From Rhodoferax sp. (GTDB lineage Bacteria; Pseudomonadota; Gammaproteobacteria; Burkholderiales; Burkholderiaceae_C): DNA of 64,000 bases. The notes beneath the pieces are model-generated. The model saw nothing but the letters and a program-made list of their open reading frames with translations. It was not told the origin of the DNA and made no database searches. The DNA is taken from assembly GCA_019449595.1 (NCBI GenBank), contig JAGRPL010000004.1, forward strand, positions 186,001-250,000. Reading direction: 5' to 3'. Made by a program: the position numbers and the translations under genes. Shown piece after piece: positions 20,021 through 29,844 of the stretch. Each line of letters begins with the position of its first letter. Positions within the stretch are counted from its first letter, which is position 1.

Positions 20021-21295
20021 TCAGCGCATCCGCAGGGGGTCCACGCGGCGTTCGGGCGCTTCGCTGGCCGGGGCGTGCGCGGGTTGCCCGGGGTCGGTCC
20101 AGCCGAAAAAGCGGCAGACCTCGGCCTTCTGGCGCTGGGCGTCGGCGTAGCCCAGGGCCATCAGTTCGCTGGTGTAGCCGGTTTCAAACAGCAGGTAGCT
20201 GGCCAGCGCGGCGCCCTTGACGTCGGCCTGGCGCTCGGACACGCCCACGCCCCCGAGCATGGTGCGCACCGCGTGCGGCAGGTCGCCCACGTGGCGCGAC
20301 GCGATGGTGTCGAGCCGCTGGCTGGGCGCGATGACCAGCAGCTCCAGCGGGCGCAGGGCGCTGCTCTTGCGGGCGTCCGGGGGCACCAGGCTGATGGTCT
20401 GGTTGATGCGCCGGGCCCGTTCCACGTCCACCGCCAGCGCGTCCAGGAAGATGTTGGACAGGGCATGGCCCGCAATCTGCGCAATGCTGGGGTAGGCGTT
20501 GGCGGCGTTCAGGTGGGCGTCGTTCTTGGGTTCGTGCATGCGTCCGGCGCCCACCACCAGGATGCGCTCGGCGCCCAGGTGGATGGCCGGCGAGACGGGG
20601 GCCGACTGGCGCATGGAGCCGTCGCCGAAGTACTCGGTGGCGCCGTTGATGTGCAGCTCGGTGGCCGGAAACACAAAGGGAATGGCGCTGGAGGCCAGCA
20701 GATGCGCGTGGGTGATCTTGTCGCGCACGGCCAGCCGCTGGCTGCGCACCCAGGGCATGATGCGCTTGTCGCCCTGGAAGAACGTCACGTGCTCGCCCGA
20801 GCTGTAGCTTGACGCGGTCACGGCCAGCGCCCGCACGTGGCCCTTGCGGATCAGGTAGGGCAGGCGCTCCAGCGGCACCACGCGGTTGAGCAGCGTGTGC
20901 AGGGGGCTGTTGTCCAGCAGAGAGCGCGGCTTGATGCGCCGCCACTTGGCCAGCACCCAGCCCAGCGAGAGCAGGGTCATCCAGGTGGCGCCCGAGCGCA
21001 GCATGGCGAGGTGGTCGGCGCGGTAGATCTGGTCGGCGTGGAAACCGCGCCAGGTCGCGGCGATCATGCGCACGGTGGCGTCGAAGTTGTCGGCACCGCA
21101 GGCCAGCGCCGAGGCGTTGACGGCACCGGCCGACGTGCCGGCAATGATGGGGAAGGGGTTGGGTTGCTCGCCCGCGCCGCAGGCCAGCCGGATGTCGGCA
21201 ATCGCCTCCAGCACGCCCACCTGGTAGGCCGCCCGCGCGCCGCCGCCGGTCAACAGCAATCCGGTGGTGGGGACGGTGGTATGCGGGCTGCTCAT
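20021..21295 (-). CDS. Patatin-like phospholipase
   Basis: About 424 aa. The patatin Ser-Asp dyad is visible: oxyanion loop GGGARAAY (about 17-24), nucleophile GTSAG (53-57), and the Asp in YFGDGSMRQ. Family members hydrolyse lipid acyl esters; no export signal is seen. Three in-frame starts (21328, 21304, 21295) are possible and none has a clear ribosome site; 21295 (MSSPHTT) is used because it gives the usual short lead before the first strand. It diverges from apbC. Confidence 0.85.
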   Translation of the reverse strand: MSSPHTTVPTTGLLLTGGGARAAYQVGVLEAIADIRLACGAGEQPNPFPIIAGTSAGAVNASALACGADNFDATVRMIAATWRGFHADQIYRADHLAMLRSGATWMTLLSLGWVLAKWRRIKPRSLLDNSPLHTLLNRVVPLERLPYLIRKGHVRALAVTASSYSSGEHVTFFQGDKRIMPWVRSQRLAVRDKITHAHLLASSAIPFVFPATELHINGATEYFGDGSMRQSAPVSPAIHLGAERILVVGAGRMHEPKNDAHLNAANAYPSIAQIAGHALSNIFLDALAVDVERARRINQTISLVPPDARKSSALRPLELLVIAPSQRLDTIASRHVGDLPHAVRTMLGGVGVSERQADVKGAALASYLLFETGYTSELMALGYADAQRQKAEVCRFFGWTDPGQPAHAPASEAPERRVDPLRMR

Positions 21296-21433
21296 GGCAA
21301 CCATTATGGGGCGCCGTCCGCGGGCCAAAACCCGGAATTGCGCCAGAATGTGCGCGGGGTTATCCCTTATGGACCCACGGCGACCGCGGGAATACCCGGG
21401 TTCGCTAGACTCCCCACTCCACAGGAGTTTTCA

Positions 21434-22525
21434 ATGGCATTGACCAACCAGGCAATCATGGACGCGCTGCAGGGCGTCATCGATCCCAACACCGGCCACG
21501 ATTTCGTCGGCAGCAAGTGCATCAAGAACCTGTCCATCCAGGGGGCGGACGTCCGCTTTGACCTGGAGCTGGGCTACCCGGCGCAAAGCCAGATGCCGCA
21601 ATTCGTGCAGGCCCTGACGGCCGCCGCCCAAACCGTGCCCGGCGTGGGCAGCGTGGCCGTGCAGGCGCGCCTGCAGGTGCAGGCGCATGCCGTGCAGCGC
21701 GGCGTGCAGCTCTTGCCGGGCGTCAAGAACATCGTGGCCGTGGCTTCCGGCAAGGGCGGCGTGGGCAAGAGCACCACGGCGGCCAACCTGGCGCTGGCGC
21801 TGGCCGCCGAAGGCGCCCGGGTGGGCCTGCTCGACGCCGACATCTACGGCCCCAGCATGCCCATGATGATGGGCATCACCGGCAGGCCGGAGTCGGCCGA
21901 CGGCAAGACCATGGAGCCCCTGCAGAACTACGGCGTGCAGGTCATGTCCATCGGCTTTTTGGTGGCGCCCGACGAGGCCACGGTCTGGCGCGGCCCCATG
22001 GCTACCCAGGCGCTGGACCAGCTGCTGCGCCAGACGAACTGGAAAGACCTGGACTACCTGGTGGTGGACATGCCCCCGGGCACCGGCGACATCCAGCTCA
22101 GCCTGAGCCAGCGCGTGCCCATGACGGGTGCCGTGATCGTGACCACGCCGCAGGACATTGCCCTGCTGGACGCCAGGAAGGGCATCAAGATGTTCGAGAA
22201 GGTGGGCGTGCCCATCCTGGGCATCGTCGAGAACATGGCGGTACATGTGTGCAGCAACTGCGGCCATGTGGAGCACATCTTCGGTGCCGACGGCGGCAAG
22301 AAGATGGCTGCCGAGTACGGCATGGACTACCTGGGGGCGCTGCCCCTGGCGCTGCAGATCCGCGTGCAGGCCGACGGCGGCAAGCCCACCGTGGTGGCCG
22401 ATCCTGATGGCGAGGTGGCCGGCATCTACAAGGCGGTGGCGCGCAAGGTGGCCGTGGCCATTGCGGCCAAGAACCGGGATTTTTCCTCCAAGTTTCCGTC
22501 CATCACCATCAGCAAGAACACGTGA
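21434..22525 (+). CDS. apbC: Fe-S cluster carrier ATPase ApbC/Mrp
   Basis: 363-aa P-loop ATPase that binds and hands on iron-sulfur clusters. An N-terminal DUF59-like domain (1-85) is followed by the deviant Walker A GKGGVGKST at 106-114, DMPPGTGD in the switch region, and the cluster-binding CxxC at Cys273/Cys276 (VCSNCGH). The ATG at 21434 has AGGAG seven bases upstream, which decides this start over a much longer frame. It faces away from the patatin gene and is followed closely by a permease gene. Confidence 0.95.
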   Translation: MALTNQAIMDALQGVIDPNTGHDFVGSKCIKNLSIQGADVRFDLELGYPAQSQMPQFVQALTAAAQTVPGVGSVAVQARLQVQAHAVQRGVQLLPGVKNIVAVASGKGGVGKSTTAANLALALAAEGARVGLLDADIYGPSMPMMMGITGRPESADGKTMEPLQNYGVQVMSIGFLVAPDEATVWRGPMATQALDQLLRQTNWKDLDYLVVDMPPGTGDIQLSLSQRVPMTGAVIVTTPQDIALLDARKGIKMFEKVGVPILGIVENMAVHVCSNCGHVEHIFGADGGKKMAAEYGMDYLGALPLALQIRVQADGGKPTVVADPDGEVAGIYKAVARKVAVAIAAKNRDFSSKFPSITISKNT

Positions 22526-22548
22526 ACCCGGTTGCAAGGGGGCAGGCC

Positions 22549-25068
22549 ATGACGATTTCCTTCTGGCGTTTGGGCTGGCGTACCTTGTGGCGCGATGTGC
22601 GTTCGGGCGACCTGCGCCTGCTGATCGTGGCCGTGACGCTGGCCGTGGCTGCGCTCACTGCCGTTGGCTTCTTTGCGGACCGGCTCAAGGGCGGGCTGCA
22701 GCGCGATGCGCGCCAGCTGCTGGGCGGCGACGCCGTGGTGTCCAGCGACAACCCCACGCCGGCGGTCTTTGCGGAGAAGGCCCGCGCGCTGGGCCTGTCG
22801 GTGGTGAGCACGGCGGGCTTTCCCACCATGGCGCGCGCCAGCGACGCGCAGGGCGGTGGTGCCAAGCTGGTGGCGCTGAAAGTGGTGGAGCCCGGTTACC
22901 CCCTGCGCGGTGCGCTGCGCATCGCCCCGGACCCCGATGCGCCCGATGCAGTCACCCGCGACATTCCCGCCCCCGGCCAGGCCTGGGTGGACGCCGCGCT
23001 GCTGGAGGCGCTGGGGCTGAAGATGGGCGACCCGCTGCTGCTGGGCGACGCCCAGCTGCGGATTGACCGCATCATCGTGATCGAGCCGGACCGGGGCGCG
23101 GGCTTCATGAACTTTGCGCCGCGCGTGATGATCAACACGCAGGACATTGCCGCCACCAAACTCATCCAGCCCGCCAGCCGCCTGACCTACCGCATGGCCG
23201 TGGCGGGCGACGACGCCCCGGTGAAGAGGTTCGTGGCCTGGGCCGACGCCCAGGTCAAGCAGCCCGGGGTGCGCGGCGTACGCGTGGAGTCGCTGCAGGG
23301 CGGGCGCCCCGAGATGAGCCAGACGCTGGACCGGGCCGACAAGTTCCTGAGCCTGGTGGCCCTGCTGGCCGCCTTGCTCAGCGCCGTGGCGGTGGCCCTG
23401 TCGGCGCGGGCCTTTGCCGCCAGCCACCTGGACGACTGCGCCATGCTGCGCGTGCTGGGCCTGAGCCAGCGCACCATTGCCGCCAGCTACACCTTCGAGT
23501 TCGCCCTGGTGGGGCTGTTTGCCAGCGCGCTGGGCGTGTTGCTGGGCTACGGCGTGCACTACCTGTTTGTGCTGCTGCTTGCCGGCCTGGTGGACGCCGC
23601 CCTGCCTGCGGCCACCGTATGGCCGGTGCTGCTGGGCCTGGGCATGGGGCTGACGCTGCTGCTGGCCTTTGGCCTGCCGCCGGTGCTGCAGCTGGCCCAG
23701 GTGCCGCCGCTGCGCGTGATCCGCCGCGAGGTGGGCAACCTGCGGCCTGCCTCGCTGGGGGTGCTGGGCGTGGGCGTGACCGGCTTTGCCGCCCTGCTGC
23801 TCACCGCCAGCAGCGATGTGACGCTGGGCCTGATTGCCGTGGGCGGCTTTGCCGGCGCGGTGGCGGTGTTTGCCGTCTTCAGCTGGCTGGCCATCAAGCT
23901 TCTGCGCAGAAGCGTGAACGAGACCACCGCGCCGCGCTGGCTGGTGCTGGCCACGCGGCAGATGTCGGCGCGGCCTGCCTACACCGTGGTGCAAGTCAGC
24001 GCGCTGGCTGTGGGCCTGCTGGCCCTGGTGCTGCTGGTGCTGCTGCGCACCGACCTCATCAGCAGCTGGCGCCGGGCCACGCCGCCGGACGCGCCCAACC
24101 GCTTTGTCATCAACGTCATGCCCGAGCAGGCATCGGCCTTCCAGCAGGCGCTGAAGACCGCCGGGGTCGCCCATTTCGACTGGTACCCCATGGTCCGCGG
24201 GCGCCTGGTGGCCGTGAATGGCCGCACCGTGACGCCGGATGACTATGCCGAGGAACGCGCCAAGCGCCTGCTGGACCGCGAGTTCAATGTGTCTTTCCGC
24301 GCCACCCTGCCGCCGAAGAACGACGTGGTGGCCGGCCGCTGGACCGATGAGGAGCCGGGCGCCATCAGCGTGGAGCAGGGCATTGCCAAGACGCTCAACC
24401 TGCAGCTGGGCGACACGCTGCGCTTTGACGTGGCCGGCACCCAGACCGAATCGCGGGTGACCTCGCTGCGCAAGGTGGACTGGGGTTCCATGCGGGCCAA
24501 CTTCTTCGTCATCTACCCGGTGAGCCGCCTGGACAACGTGCCCACCACCTACATGAGCGCCTTCAAGGCCCCGGCCCTCAAGGGTTTTGACAACGCCCTG
24601 GTGCGCCAGTTTCCCAATGTGACCAATGTGGACATGACGACCACCATTGCCCAGGTGCAGCGCGTGCTTGACCAGGTGATTGGCGCGGTGGAGTTCCTGT
24701 TCGGCTTCACGCTGGCGGCCGGTCTGGTGGTGCTGTTTGCCGCCGTGACGGCCACGCGCGAGGAGCGCGCGCGCGAGTTCGCCATCATGCGGGCCGTGGG
24801 TGCGCGGGGCAGCCTGCTGCGCCAGGTGCAGCGCGCCGAACTGGCGGGCGTGGGCCTGCTGGCCGGCTTCCTGGCATCCATCGTGGCGGCCGCGGTGGGC
24901 TGGGCGCTGGCGCGCTACGTGTTCGAGTTCGAGTGGACGGTGTCGCTGTGGGTGCCGCTGCTGGGCGCCTTGGCCGGCGCCGTGCTGGCGCTGGCGGCCG
25001 GCTGGTGGGGGTTGCGCGACGTGTTGCGCCGCCCGGTGGTGGAGACGCTGCGCCGGGCGCCGACCTGA
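22549..25068 (+). CDS. FtsX-type ABC transporter permease (YbbP-like)
   Basis: About 839 aa. It has an N-terminal membrane helix (24-45), a large periplasmic domain, an FtsX block near 265-400 with several helices, further helices, a second periplasmic region and a C-terminal FtsX block (about 715-830). The layout matches YbbP, the permease partner of YbbA-type ATPases, but no ATPase gene is next to it. The ATG at 22549 has a GGGGG ribosome site. A GTG at 22522 overlapping the apbC stop is the alternative. Confidence 0.85.
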   Translation: MTISFWRLGWRTLWRDVRSGDLRLLIVAVTLAVAALTAVGFFADRLKGGLQRDARQLLGGDAVVSSDNPTPAVFAEKARALGLSVVSTAGFPTMARASDAQGGGAKLVALKVVEPGYPLRGALRIAPDPDAPDAVTRDIPAPGQAWVDAALLEALGLKMGDPLLLGDAQLRIDRIIVIEPDRGAGFMNFAPRVMINTQDIAATKLIQPASRLTYRMAVAGDDAPVKRFVAWADAQVKQPGVRGVRVESLQGGRPEMSQTLDRADKFLSLVALLAALLSAVAVALSARAFAASHLDDCAMLRVLGLSQRTIAASYTFEFALVGLFASALGVLLGYGVHYLFVLLLAGLVDAALPAATVWPVLLGLGMGLTLLLAFGLPPVLQLAQVPPLRVIRREVGNLRPASLGVLGVGVTGFAALLLTASSDVTLGLIAVGGFAGAVAVFAVFSWLAIKLLRRSVNETTAPRWLVLATRQMSARPAYTVVQVSALAVGLLALVLLVLLRTDLISSWRRATPPDAPNRFVINVMPEQASAFQQALKTAGVAHFDWYPMVRGRLVAVNGRTVTPDDYAEERAKRLLDREFNVSFRATLPPKNDVVAGRWTDEEPGAISVEQGIAKTLNLQLGDTLRFDVAGTQTESRVTSLRKVDWGSMRANFFVIYPVSRLDNVPTTYMSAFKAPALKGFDNALVRQFPNVTNVDMTTTIAQVQRVLDQVIGAVEFLFGFTLAAGLVVLFAAVTATREERAREFAIMRAVGARGSLLRQVQRAELAGVGLLAGFLASIVAAAVGWALARYVFEFEWTVSLWVPLLGALAGAVLALAAGWWGLRDVLRRPVVETLRRAPT

Positions 25069-25080
25069 GGTATCCGTCTA

Positions 25081-25142
25081 TTGCTATGTATTTGATAGCT
25101 GTCTACGCAGCATTTGCGGTATCTGCGGGTCTAATGGCTGCG
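25081..25142 (+). repeat. Interspersed 60-bp repeat, copy D, overlapping a gene end
   Basis: TTGCTATGTATTTGATAGC gives a perfect GCTAT/ATAGC stem with a 7-base loop, then CTGTCTACGCAG. The 3' half is diverged (ATCTGCGGGTCTAATGGCTG). It supplies the stop codon and roughly the last 12 codons of the diguanylate cyclase read on the minus strand. Confidence 0.7.
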
Positions 25143-27685
25143 TAATCGCACACGCGGTTGCGCCCCCCGTTCTTGGCAACGTACATGGCCTTGTCGGCCC
25201 AGCCCAGCAGGGTATCGAGGTTGGTGTCGGCGCGCGTGAGCGTCGCCACGCCGATCGACACCGTGAAACGCAGCGGCAGGCCATGTTCCTGCGCCACCTC
25301 GGTGCCGGCCACGGCCTGGCGCAGCCGCTCGGCGGCATCCAGCGCGCGGGTGGAGTCGGTCTGCGGCAGGACGATTGCGAACTCCTCGCCGCCGATGCGG
25401 CCAATGATGTCGATGTCGCGCAGCGCCTCCCGGCACACCTGTCCGAGTGCGCGGATGACCATGTCCCCCGTCTGGTGTCCGTGGGTGTCGTTGACGGTCT
25501 TGAAGTGGTCGATATCCATCATCAGGACGGAGAGCGGCCCGCCGTAGCGCCGGGTGCGCGACAACTCCTGGTTCGCCGTCGTCATGAACTGGCGGCGGTT
25601 GAGCAGGCCCGTGAGCGCGTCGGTCTGCGCCAGGCGGCGCAGTTCGCGGTCGGCGTTCTTGCGCTGCGTGATGTCGCGCGCAATGATGGATGCGCCCAAG
25701 ACTAGGCCCCGGCTGTCGCGCAGGAGTGAAATGGTGGCGCTGACATCGATCTGCACACCGTCCTTGCGCACCCGCACGGTCTCAAAGCGCGGAACCGTCT
25801 GGCCGGTGCGGATGTGCTCCAGGACCTGCATCTCTTCGTGCTGCCGGTCCGCGGGGTAGAGCGCCAGCATGCGCTGGCCGATCATCTCGTGGTCGGTGTA
25901 GCCGAACATGGCCGTGGCGCCGGCGTTCCAGCTCGTCACCATGCCGTCGAGGTTCTTGCTGATGATGGCGTCCTGCGACGACTCGATGATGGCCTCGAAA
26001 TGCTTGAGGGTGTTTTCCAGCGCCTTGCGCTGCGTCACGTCGCGGGTCACGCCCAGCACGGCATATACCTGCCCCTGGGCGTCGTACAGGGGCACGGCGT
26101 GGGTGTCCAGCCAGCGCCGGGTGCCCTTGAGGCCGACGATCTCAAACTCCAGCGTGCCTTCTGCACCCCGGGCCACCCGGTCGTGCAGGTCCTTGAAGGC
26201 GCGTTGGTGCTCGGACTGCACCAGGTCGACCACCGGCTGGCCCACGACCTGGGCTTCGGAGTCGGCCTCGATCATGGCCAAACCGGCACGGTTCATTTGC
26301 AGTAGGGTGCCGTCGAGGGCCAGGATCTTCACGCACTCCGGCTCGGCGGCGATGATGGCCCTGAGCTGCGCTTCGCTCTGGGTGAGCGCGATTTGCGCCT
26401 GCTTGAGCGGGTCGATGTCGGAGATGAGGACAAAGAACCCCTTGACCTGTTCGCCATCCCGGTCCGGAATGTAGTGCGCGTAGGCGTAGCGCGTGCTGCC
26501 ATCGGCCTTGACCAGCTTGCGCTCGAAACTCTGGGGCTCGCCCCGCAGCACGGACTGGATGCGGGGTGCGTTCTGCTGGAACAGCTCGGCGCCCAGCAAG
26601 TCGCGCAGGGGCATTTCGCGCATGTCCTGTGCCGTCTTGCCGAACCACTCGCGGTACTGGTTGTTGGCGAACTTGCAGCGCAGGTCGTGGCTCCAGTAGC
26701 TGATCATCCCGGGCACGCTATCGGTGATCGTGGCTAGAAACTGCTCGTTGGCCTGCAGCGCCCGGTGGGCGTCGGCTTCCCGCTGCGCCGACTGCGAAGT
26801 CTTGCGTTGGTGGTTGTACAGGCCCAATGCCAGCAGCAGCACGAGGACGAAAAAGTTGATCAACCGTATCCAGGCGTCGTGCCACCAGGGGGCATAGACG
26901 GCATCGAGCTTGCGCGTCACCAGAACGCCCAGAGGCTGGTCCATGTGCAGGGCAGCGGGCTGGATGTTCAGCTGGACCCGCATCACCGGATGCGGGTTGC
27001 TACCCGGCATGCTGCCCGAGCGCGCGTCCACTTCCTTTGGCGCGACCAGGAATATCTGGCCTGCGCCGTGAAAGAGGGCGACCTGCATGTCGGGCGCGTG
27101 GCGCCCGGAGCTCAGCAAGGGGTAGAAATACTGCGGGTCCAGTGTGGCCACAATGACGCCGGCAAACTGCCCCCGGGCATTGGTGAGCCGGCGCGAGACG
27201 GTGATGGTGTAGATGCCGGCCTTGGTCAGAAACGGAGGCGAGACGAACAGCATGTCGCTGCGGGGGCTTTCCTGGGGCCGTCGGAAATAGTCGCGTTGGG
27301 CGAAGTTGTCATGCGGGTTCAGAATCTCCGGCCGGCTGCTGGCCCGGATGGTTCCGCGGGCGTCCAGCAGCGCGATGGTGCGTACCATCGGCATGGCGTC
27401 GACCAGCATGCGCAGCCGCACGTTCAACGGGGCGCTGGGGGTGGCGTTCAAAAGGGGCTCCCGGCGCAGCCCGGTCAGCACGGCGTCGATGGAGAGCAGG
27501 TTCTGCTCGATATCGGTCTGGATGACGTGCGTGATCGCCAGCAAGCGGTCCTGCTCGCGCAGCCCGGTGTCGGTGTATTGCTTGTAGCCGTTGAGGCCGC
27601 CAAAAAGACCGAGCAGGAGCAGGGCGGCCGCCAGAACCAGCCATTGATCCCGCAGGGACTGCAGAGGGTAGTTAGGCCGTTTCAT
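25103..27685 (-). CDS. Membrane diguanylate cyclase with Cache sensor and PAS domains
   Basis: 860 aa. A membrane helix (about 14-32), a periplasmic Cache-like sensor (40-285) and a second helix (about 290-310) are followed by three PAS-like domains (about 330-440, 450-565, 575-690, the last two with PAC-type ends) and a GGDEF domain. The active site reads GGEEF at 765-769, and an inhibitory RxxD site (RDID, 756-759) lies exactly five residues upstream, so product inhibition is likely. There is no EAL domain. The last ~12 residues and the stop are encoded by repeat copy D. Confidence 0.93.
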   Translation of the reverse strand: MKRPNYPLQSLRDQWLVLAAALLLLGLFGGLNGYKQYTDTGLREQDRLLAITHVIQTDIEQNLLSIDAVLTGLRREPLLNATPSAPLNVRLRMLVDAMPMVRTIALLDARGTIRASSRPEILNPHDNFAQRDYFRRPQESPRSDMLFVSPPFLTKAGIYTITVSRRLTNARGQFAGVIVATLDPQYFYPLLSSGRHAPDMQVALFHGAGQIFLVAPKEVDARSGSMPGSNPHPVMRVQLNIQPAALHMDQPLGVLVTRKLDAVYAPWWHDAWIRLINFFVLVLLLALGLYNHQRKTSQSAQREADAHRALQANEQFLATITDSVPGMISYWSHDLRCKFANNQYREWFGKTAQDMREMPLRDLLGAELFQQNAPRIQSVLRGEPQSFERKLVKADGSTRYAYAHYIPDRDGEQVKGFFVLISDIDPLKQAQIALTQSEAQLRAIIAAEPECVKILALDGTLLQMNRAGLAMIEADSEAQVVGQPVVDLVQSEHQRAFKDLHDRVARGAEGTLEFEIVGLKGTRRWLDTHAVPLYDAQGQVYAVLGVTRDVTQRKALENTLKHFEAIIESSQDAIISKNLDGMVTSWNAGATAMFGYTDHEMIGQRMLALYPADRQHEEMQVLEHIRTGQTVPRFETVRVRKDGVQIDVSATISLLRDSRGLVLGASIIARDITQRKNADRELRRLAQTDALTGLLNRRQFMTTANQELSRTRRYGGPLSVLMMDIDHFKTVNDTHGHQTGDMVIRALGQVCREALRDIDIIGRIGGEEFAIVLPQTDSTRALDAAERLRQAVAGTEVAQEHGLPLRFTVSIGVATLTRADTNLDTLLGWADKAMYVAKNGGRNRVCDYAAIRPADTANAA

Positions 27686-27842
27686 GTCGCAAATTACGGT
27701 GCACCCAGGAACGGACCGGCTGGCCCGGTTTCCGGAGTGTCGTGGGGTCGAACTCCCTTGTCAGCGTGTTTTCTTGTTGTGGTCCAAGACCGGCAGGTAC
27801 ACACGCCGACGCCGGACTGGCTGATGCGGTGGAGTATGTAGA

Positions 27843-27909
27843 ACGCTATCTTTTTAATAGCTGCATGCGCATATTTTATGGGAATCAGGAGGCTGTTGCA
27901 TCCAAAAAA
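27843..27909 (+). repeat. Interspersed 60-bp repeat, copy E
   Basis: GCTATCTTTTTAATAGC is a perfect 5-bp stem with a 7-base loop, then CTGCATGCGCA, AGGAGGCTG and a run of seven A. It fills part of the gap between the divergently placed cyclase start and the Smr gene end, finishing six bases from the Smr stop codon. Confidence 0.7.
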
Positions 27910-27915
27910 ATCACA

Positions 27916-28617
27916 CTATTCGCGTCTTTGTCGCGCGCTGGCGGTGGCTGGCTGCAGCAGCACGATCAGGGCGCCGGCGCCGCCCTGCATGGGGGGCGCC
28001 TGGACAAAGGCCACCACTTCGTTCTTCTGCACCAGCCAGCGGTGCACCTTGTCCTTGAGCACCGGGGTCTTGCCCGGCGAGCCCAGCCCCTTGCCATGCA
28101 CCACACGCACGCAGCGCAGGCCCTGGCGGCAGGCCTCGCGGATGAAGGCGCCCAGCGTGTCGCGCGCCTCGTCGCTGCGCAGGCCGTGCAGGTCCACCTG
28201 ACGCTGGATCGCCCATTTGCCGCGGCGCAGGTTCTGGGTGACGTCCACGCCGACGCCGGAGCGGCGAAAGCTGAGCTGGTCGTCGGTGTCGAGCAGGCTG
28301 CTGACGTCGACCTCGTCGCTCAGGGCTTCGCGCAGCGCCGCCGCCTCGTCCAGCTGGCGTTGCTTGGGGGTGGGCGCCGGCGGTGCGGGTTTGAGGCTGG
28401 TGGTGCGGGGCTCGGGCAGGCGCTGGACGGCTCCCACGGCCGCCTGGAACAGGTTGTTCTGGGCGGCCAGGCGCCGGGCTTCCTGCGCGCGCTGGGCAGC
28501 GGCCTGGGCTTCGCGTTCGGCCTGCGCTGCAATGGCCTTGCGGACCTGCTGGAGGTCGGCCAGGGAGCTGACCTTGAGCGTCCGGGCCTTGGCCGACGGT
28601 GGCTTGGCCGCGCTCAC
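27916..28617 (-). CDS. Smr (MutS2 C-terminal type) domain protein
   Basis: 233 aa. A charged, Ala-rich N-terminal half likely forms a coiled coil (25-60); a C-terminal Smr domain has DLHG at 142-145 and HGKG near 174-177, the residues linked to nuclease activity in this family. Related proteins act on DNA or RNA; the target here is unknown. Its start overlaps the radC stop by four bases, so the two are translationally coupled. Confidence 0.88.
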   Translation of the reverse strand: MSAAKPPSAKARTLKVSSLADLQQVRKAIAAQAEREAQAAAQRAQEARRLAAQNNLFQAAVGAVQRLPEPRTTSLKPAPPAPTPKQRQLDEAAALREALSDEVDVSSLLDTDDQLSFRRSGVGVDVTQNLRRGKWAIQRQVDLHGLRSDEARDTLGAFIREACRQGLRCVRVVHGKGLGSPGKTPVLKDKVHRWLVQKNEVVAFVQAPPMQGGAGALIVLLQPATASARQRRE

Positions 28618-29324
28618 AGCAGCCCCTTCTCGGCCATGGACAGCGCCTGGCCGGGGCCGACGATGAAGTGGTCGAGCACGCGCACGTCCACCAGGGCCAG
28701 TGCGGCCCGGAGGGTTTGCGTCAGCGCCTCGTCGGCGCGCGAGGGCTGCACGGTGCCGCTGGGGTGGTTGTGGGCCAGCACCACGGCGCTGGCCTGGTGG
28801 TGCAGGGCGCGCAGCACCACCTCGCGCGGGTAGACGCTGGTTTGCGTGAGCGTGCCGCGAAACAGCTCTTCCATGGCCAGCAGCCGGTTCTGGACATCCA
28901 GAAACAGCACGGCAAACACCTCGTGCCCGCGCCCGGCCAGGTGCAGCTTCAGGTAGTGCTTGATGGTCTCGGGGTTGGCAAATACGGTGCGCTCCTGCAG
29001 TTGCTGGGCCATGGCGCGGCGGGCCAGTTCCAGCACCGCCACCAGCTCGGCCCGCTTGGCCGGGCCCAGGCCCTTGACGTGCTTGAGGTCGTCGGCCGTG
29101 GCGTGCAGCAGGCCGGCCAGGCCGTCAAAGCCGCCGTCCGGGCTGCCGTGGGGGCGGTTTTTCTTGAGGTGCAGCAGCTCATCGGCCATCTGCAGCACGC
29201 CTTTGCCTGCAATGCCGGTGCGCAGCAGCAGGGCCAGCAGTTCGGCGTCGCTCAGGGCTTGCGCGCCCCGGGCCAGCAGCTTTTCCCGCGGACGGGCGTC
29301 GGGGGGCAGGTCTTTGAGGGGCAT
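28614..29324 (-). CDS. radC: RadC family JAB-domain protein
   Basis: 236 aa, the normal length. An N-terminal helix-hairpin-helix region is followed by an MPN/JAB metalloprotease-like domain with HNHPSG...D (His185, His187, Asp198), all metal residues present. The family was long called a DNA-repair protein; its real role is not settled. It is followed by the overlapping Smr gene and diverges from fkpB. Confidence 0.93.
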   Translation of the reverse strand: MPLKDLPPDARPREKLLARGAQALSDAELLALLLRTGIAGKGVLQMADELLHLKKNRPHGSPDGGFDGLAGLLHATADDLKHVKGLGPAKRAELVAVLELARRAMAQQLQERTVFANPETIKHYLKLHLAGRGHEVFAVLFLDVQNRLLAMEELFRGTLTQTSVYPREVVLRALHHQASAVVLAHNHPSGTVQPSRADEALTQTLRAALALVDVRVLDHFIVGPGQALSMAEKGLL

Positions 29325-29388
29325 GGCAGGCGGGGCGGCCGGACGGACGCGCAGGTTTCTACAATAGAGGCAGTTTATAGGGACTTAT

Positions 29389-29844
29389 ATGACCACCACG
29401 CCCCCCACCATCCAGCCCGGCTCTTTCCTGACGCTGCATTACCGCCTGAGCGGCCCTGCCGGGGAGGTGATCAGCACCTTTGAAGGCAAGCCTTCCACGC
29501 TGACCCTCGGCACGGGTGAGTTGTCACCCGCCCTGGACGCCTGCCTGCTGGGCCTGCAGGAGGGCGCGCGCCAGGTGTTCGAGCTGCCGGCCGGCGCTGC
29601 CTTTGGCGAGCGCAATCCCGACATGCAGCAATGGCTCTCCCGCAAGGAGCTCAACTCACTGGGCGACCCCGACGAGGAGTACCAGGTGGGCGAAGCTGTG
29701 CAATTCCCCACGCCCGACGGCCAGGGCCAGTTTGCCGGCGTGGTGCTGCAGGTGCTGGAGGGCAAGGGCGTGCTGTTCGACTTCAACCACCCGCTGGCCG
29801 GCCAGCCGGTCACGTTTGAAGTGCAGGTGATCGGCATCCTATGA
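29389..29844 (+). CDS. fkpB: FKBP-type peptidyl-prolyl isomerase, SlpA/FkpB type
   Basis: 151-aa cytoplasmic FKBP-like isomerase with the inserted chaperone flap typical of SlpA. Seen: LTLHYRLSG start of the fold, [15 protein letters not shown], and [16 protein letters not shown] before the insert. It partly overlaps ispH (ATGA), an arrangement also known in E. coli, so coupling of the pair is conserved. Confidence 0.92.
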   Translation: MTTTPPTIQPGSFLTLHYRLSGPAGEVISTFEGKPSTLTLGTGELSPALDACLLGLQEGARQVFELPAGAAFGERNPDMQQWLSRKELNSLGDPDEEYQVGEAVQFPTPDGQGQFAGVVLQVLEGKGVLFDFNHPLAGQPVTFEVQVIGIL

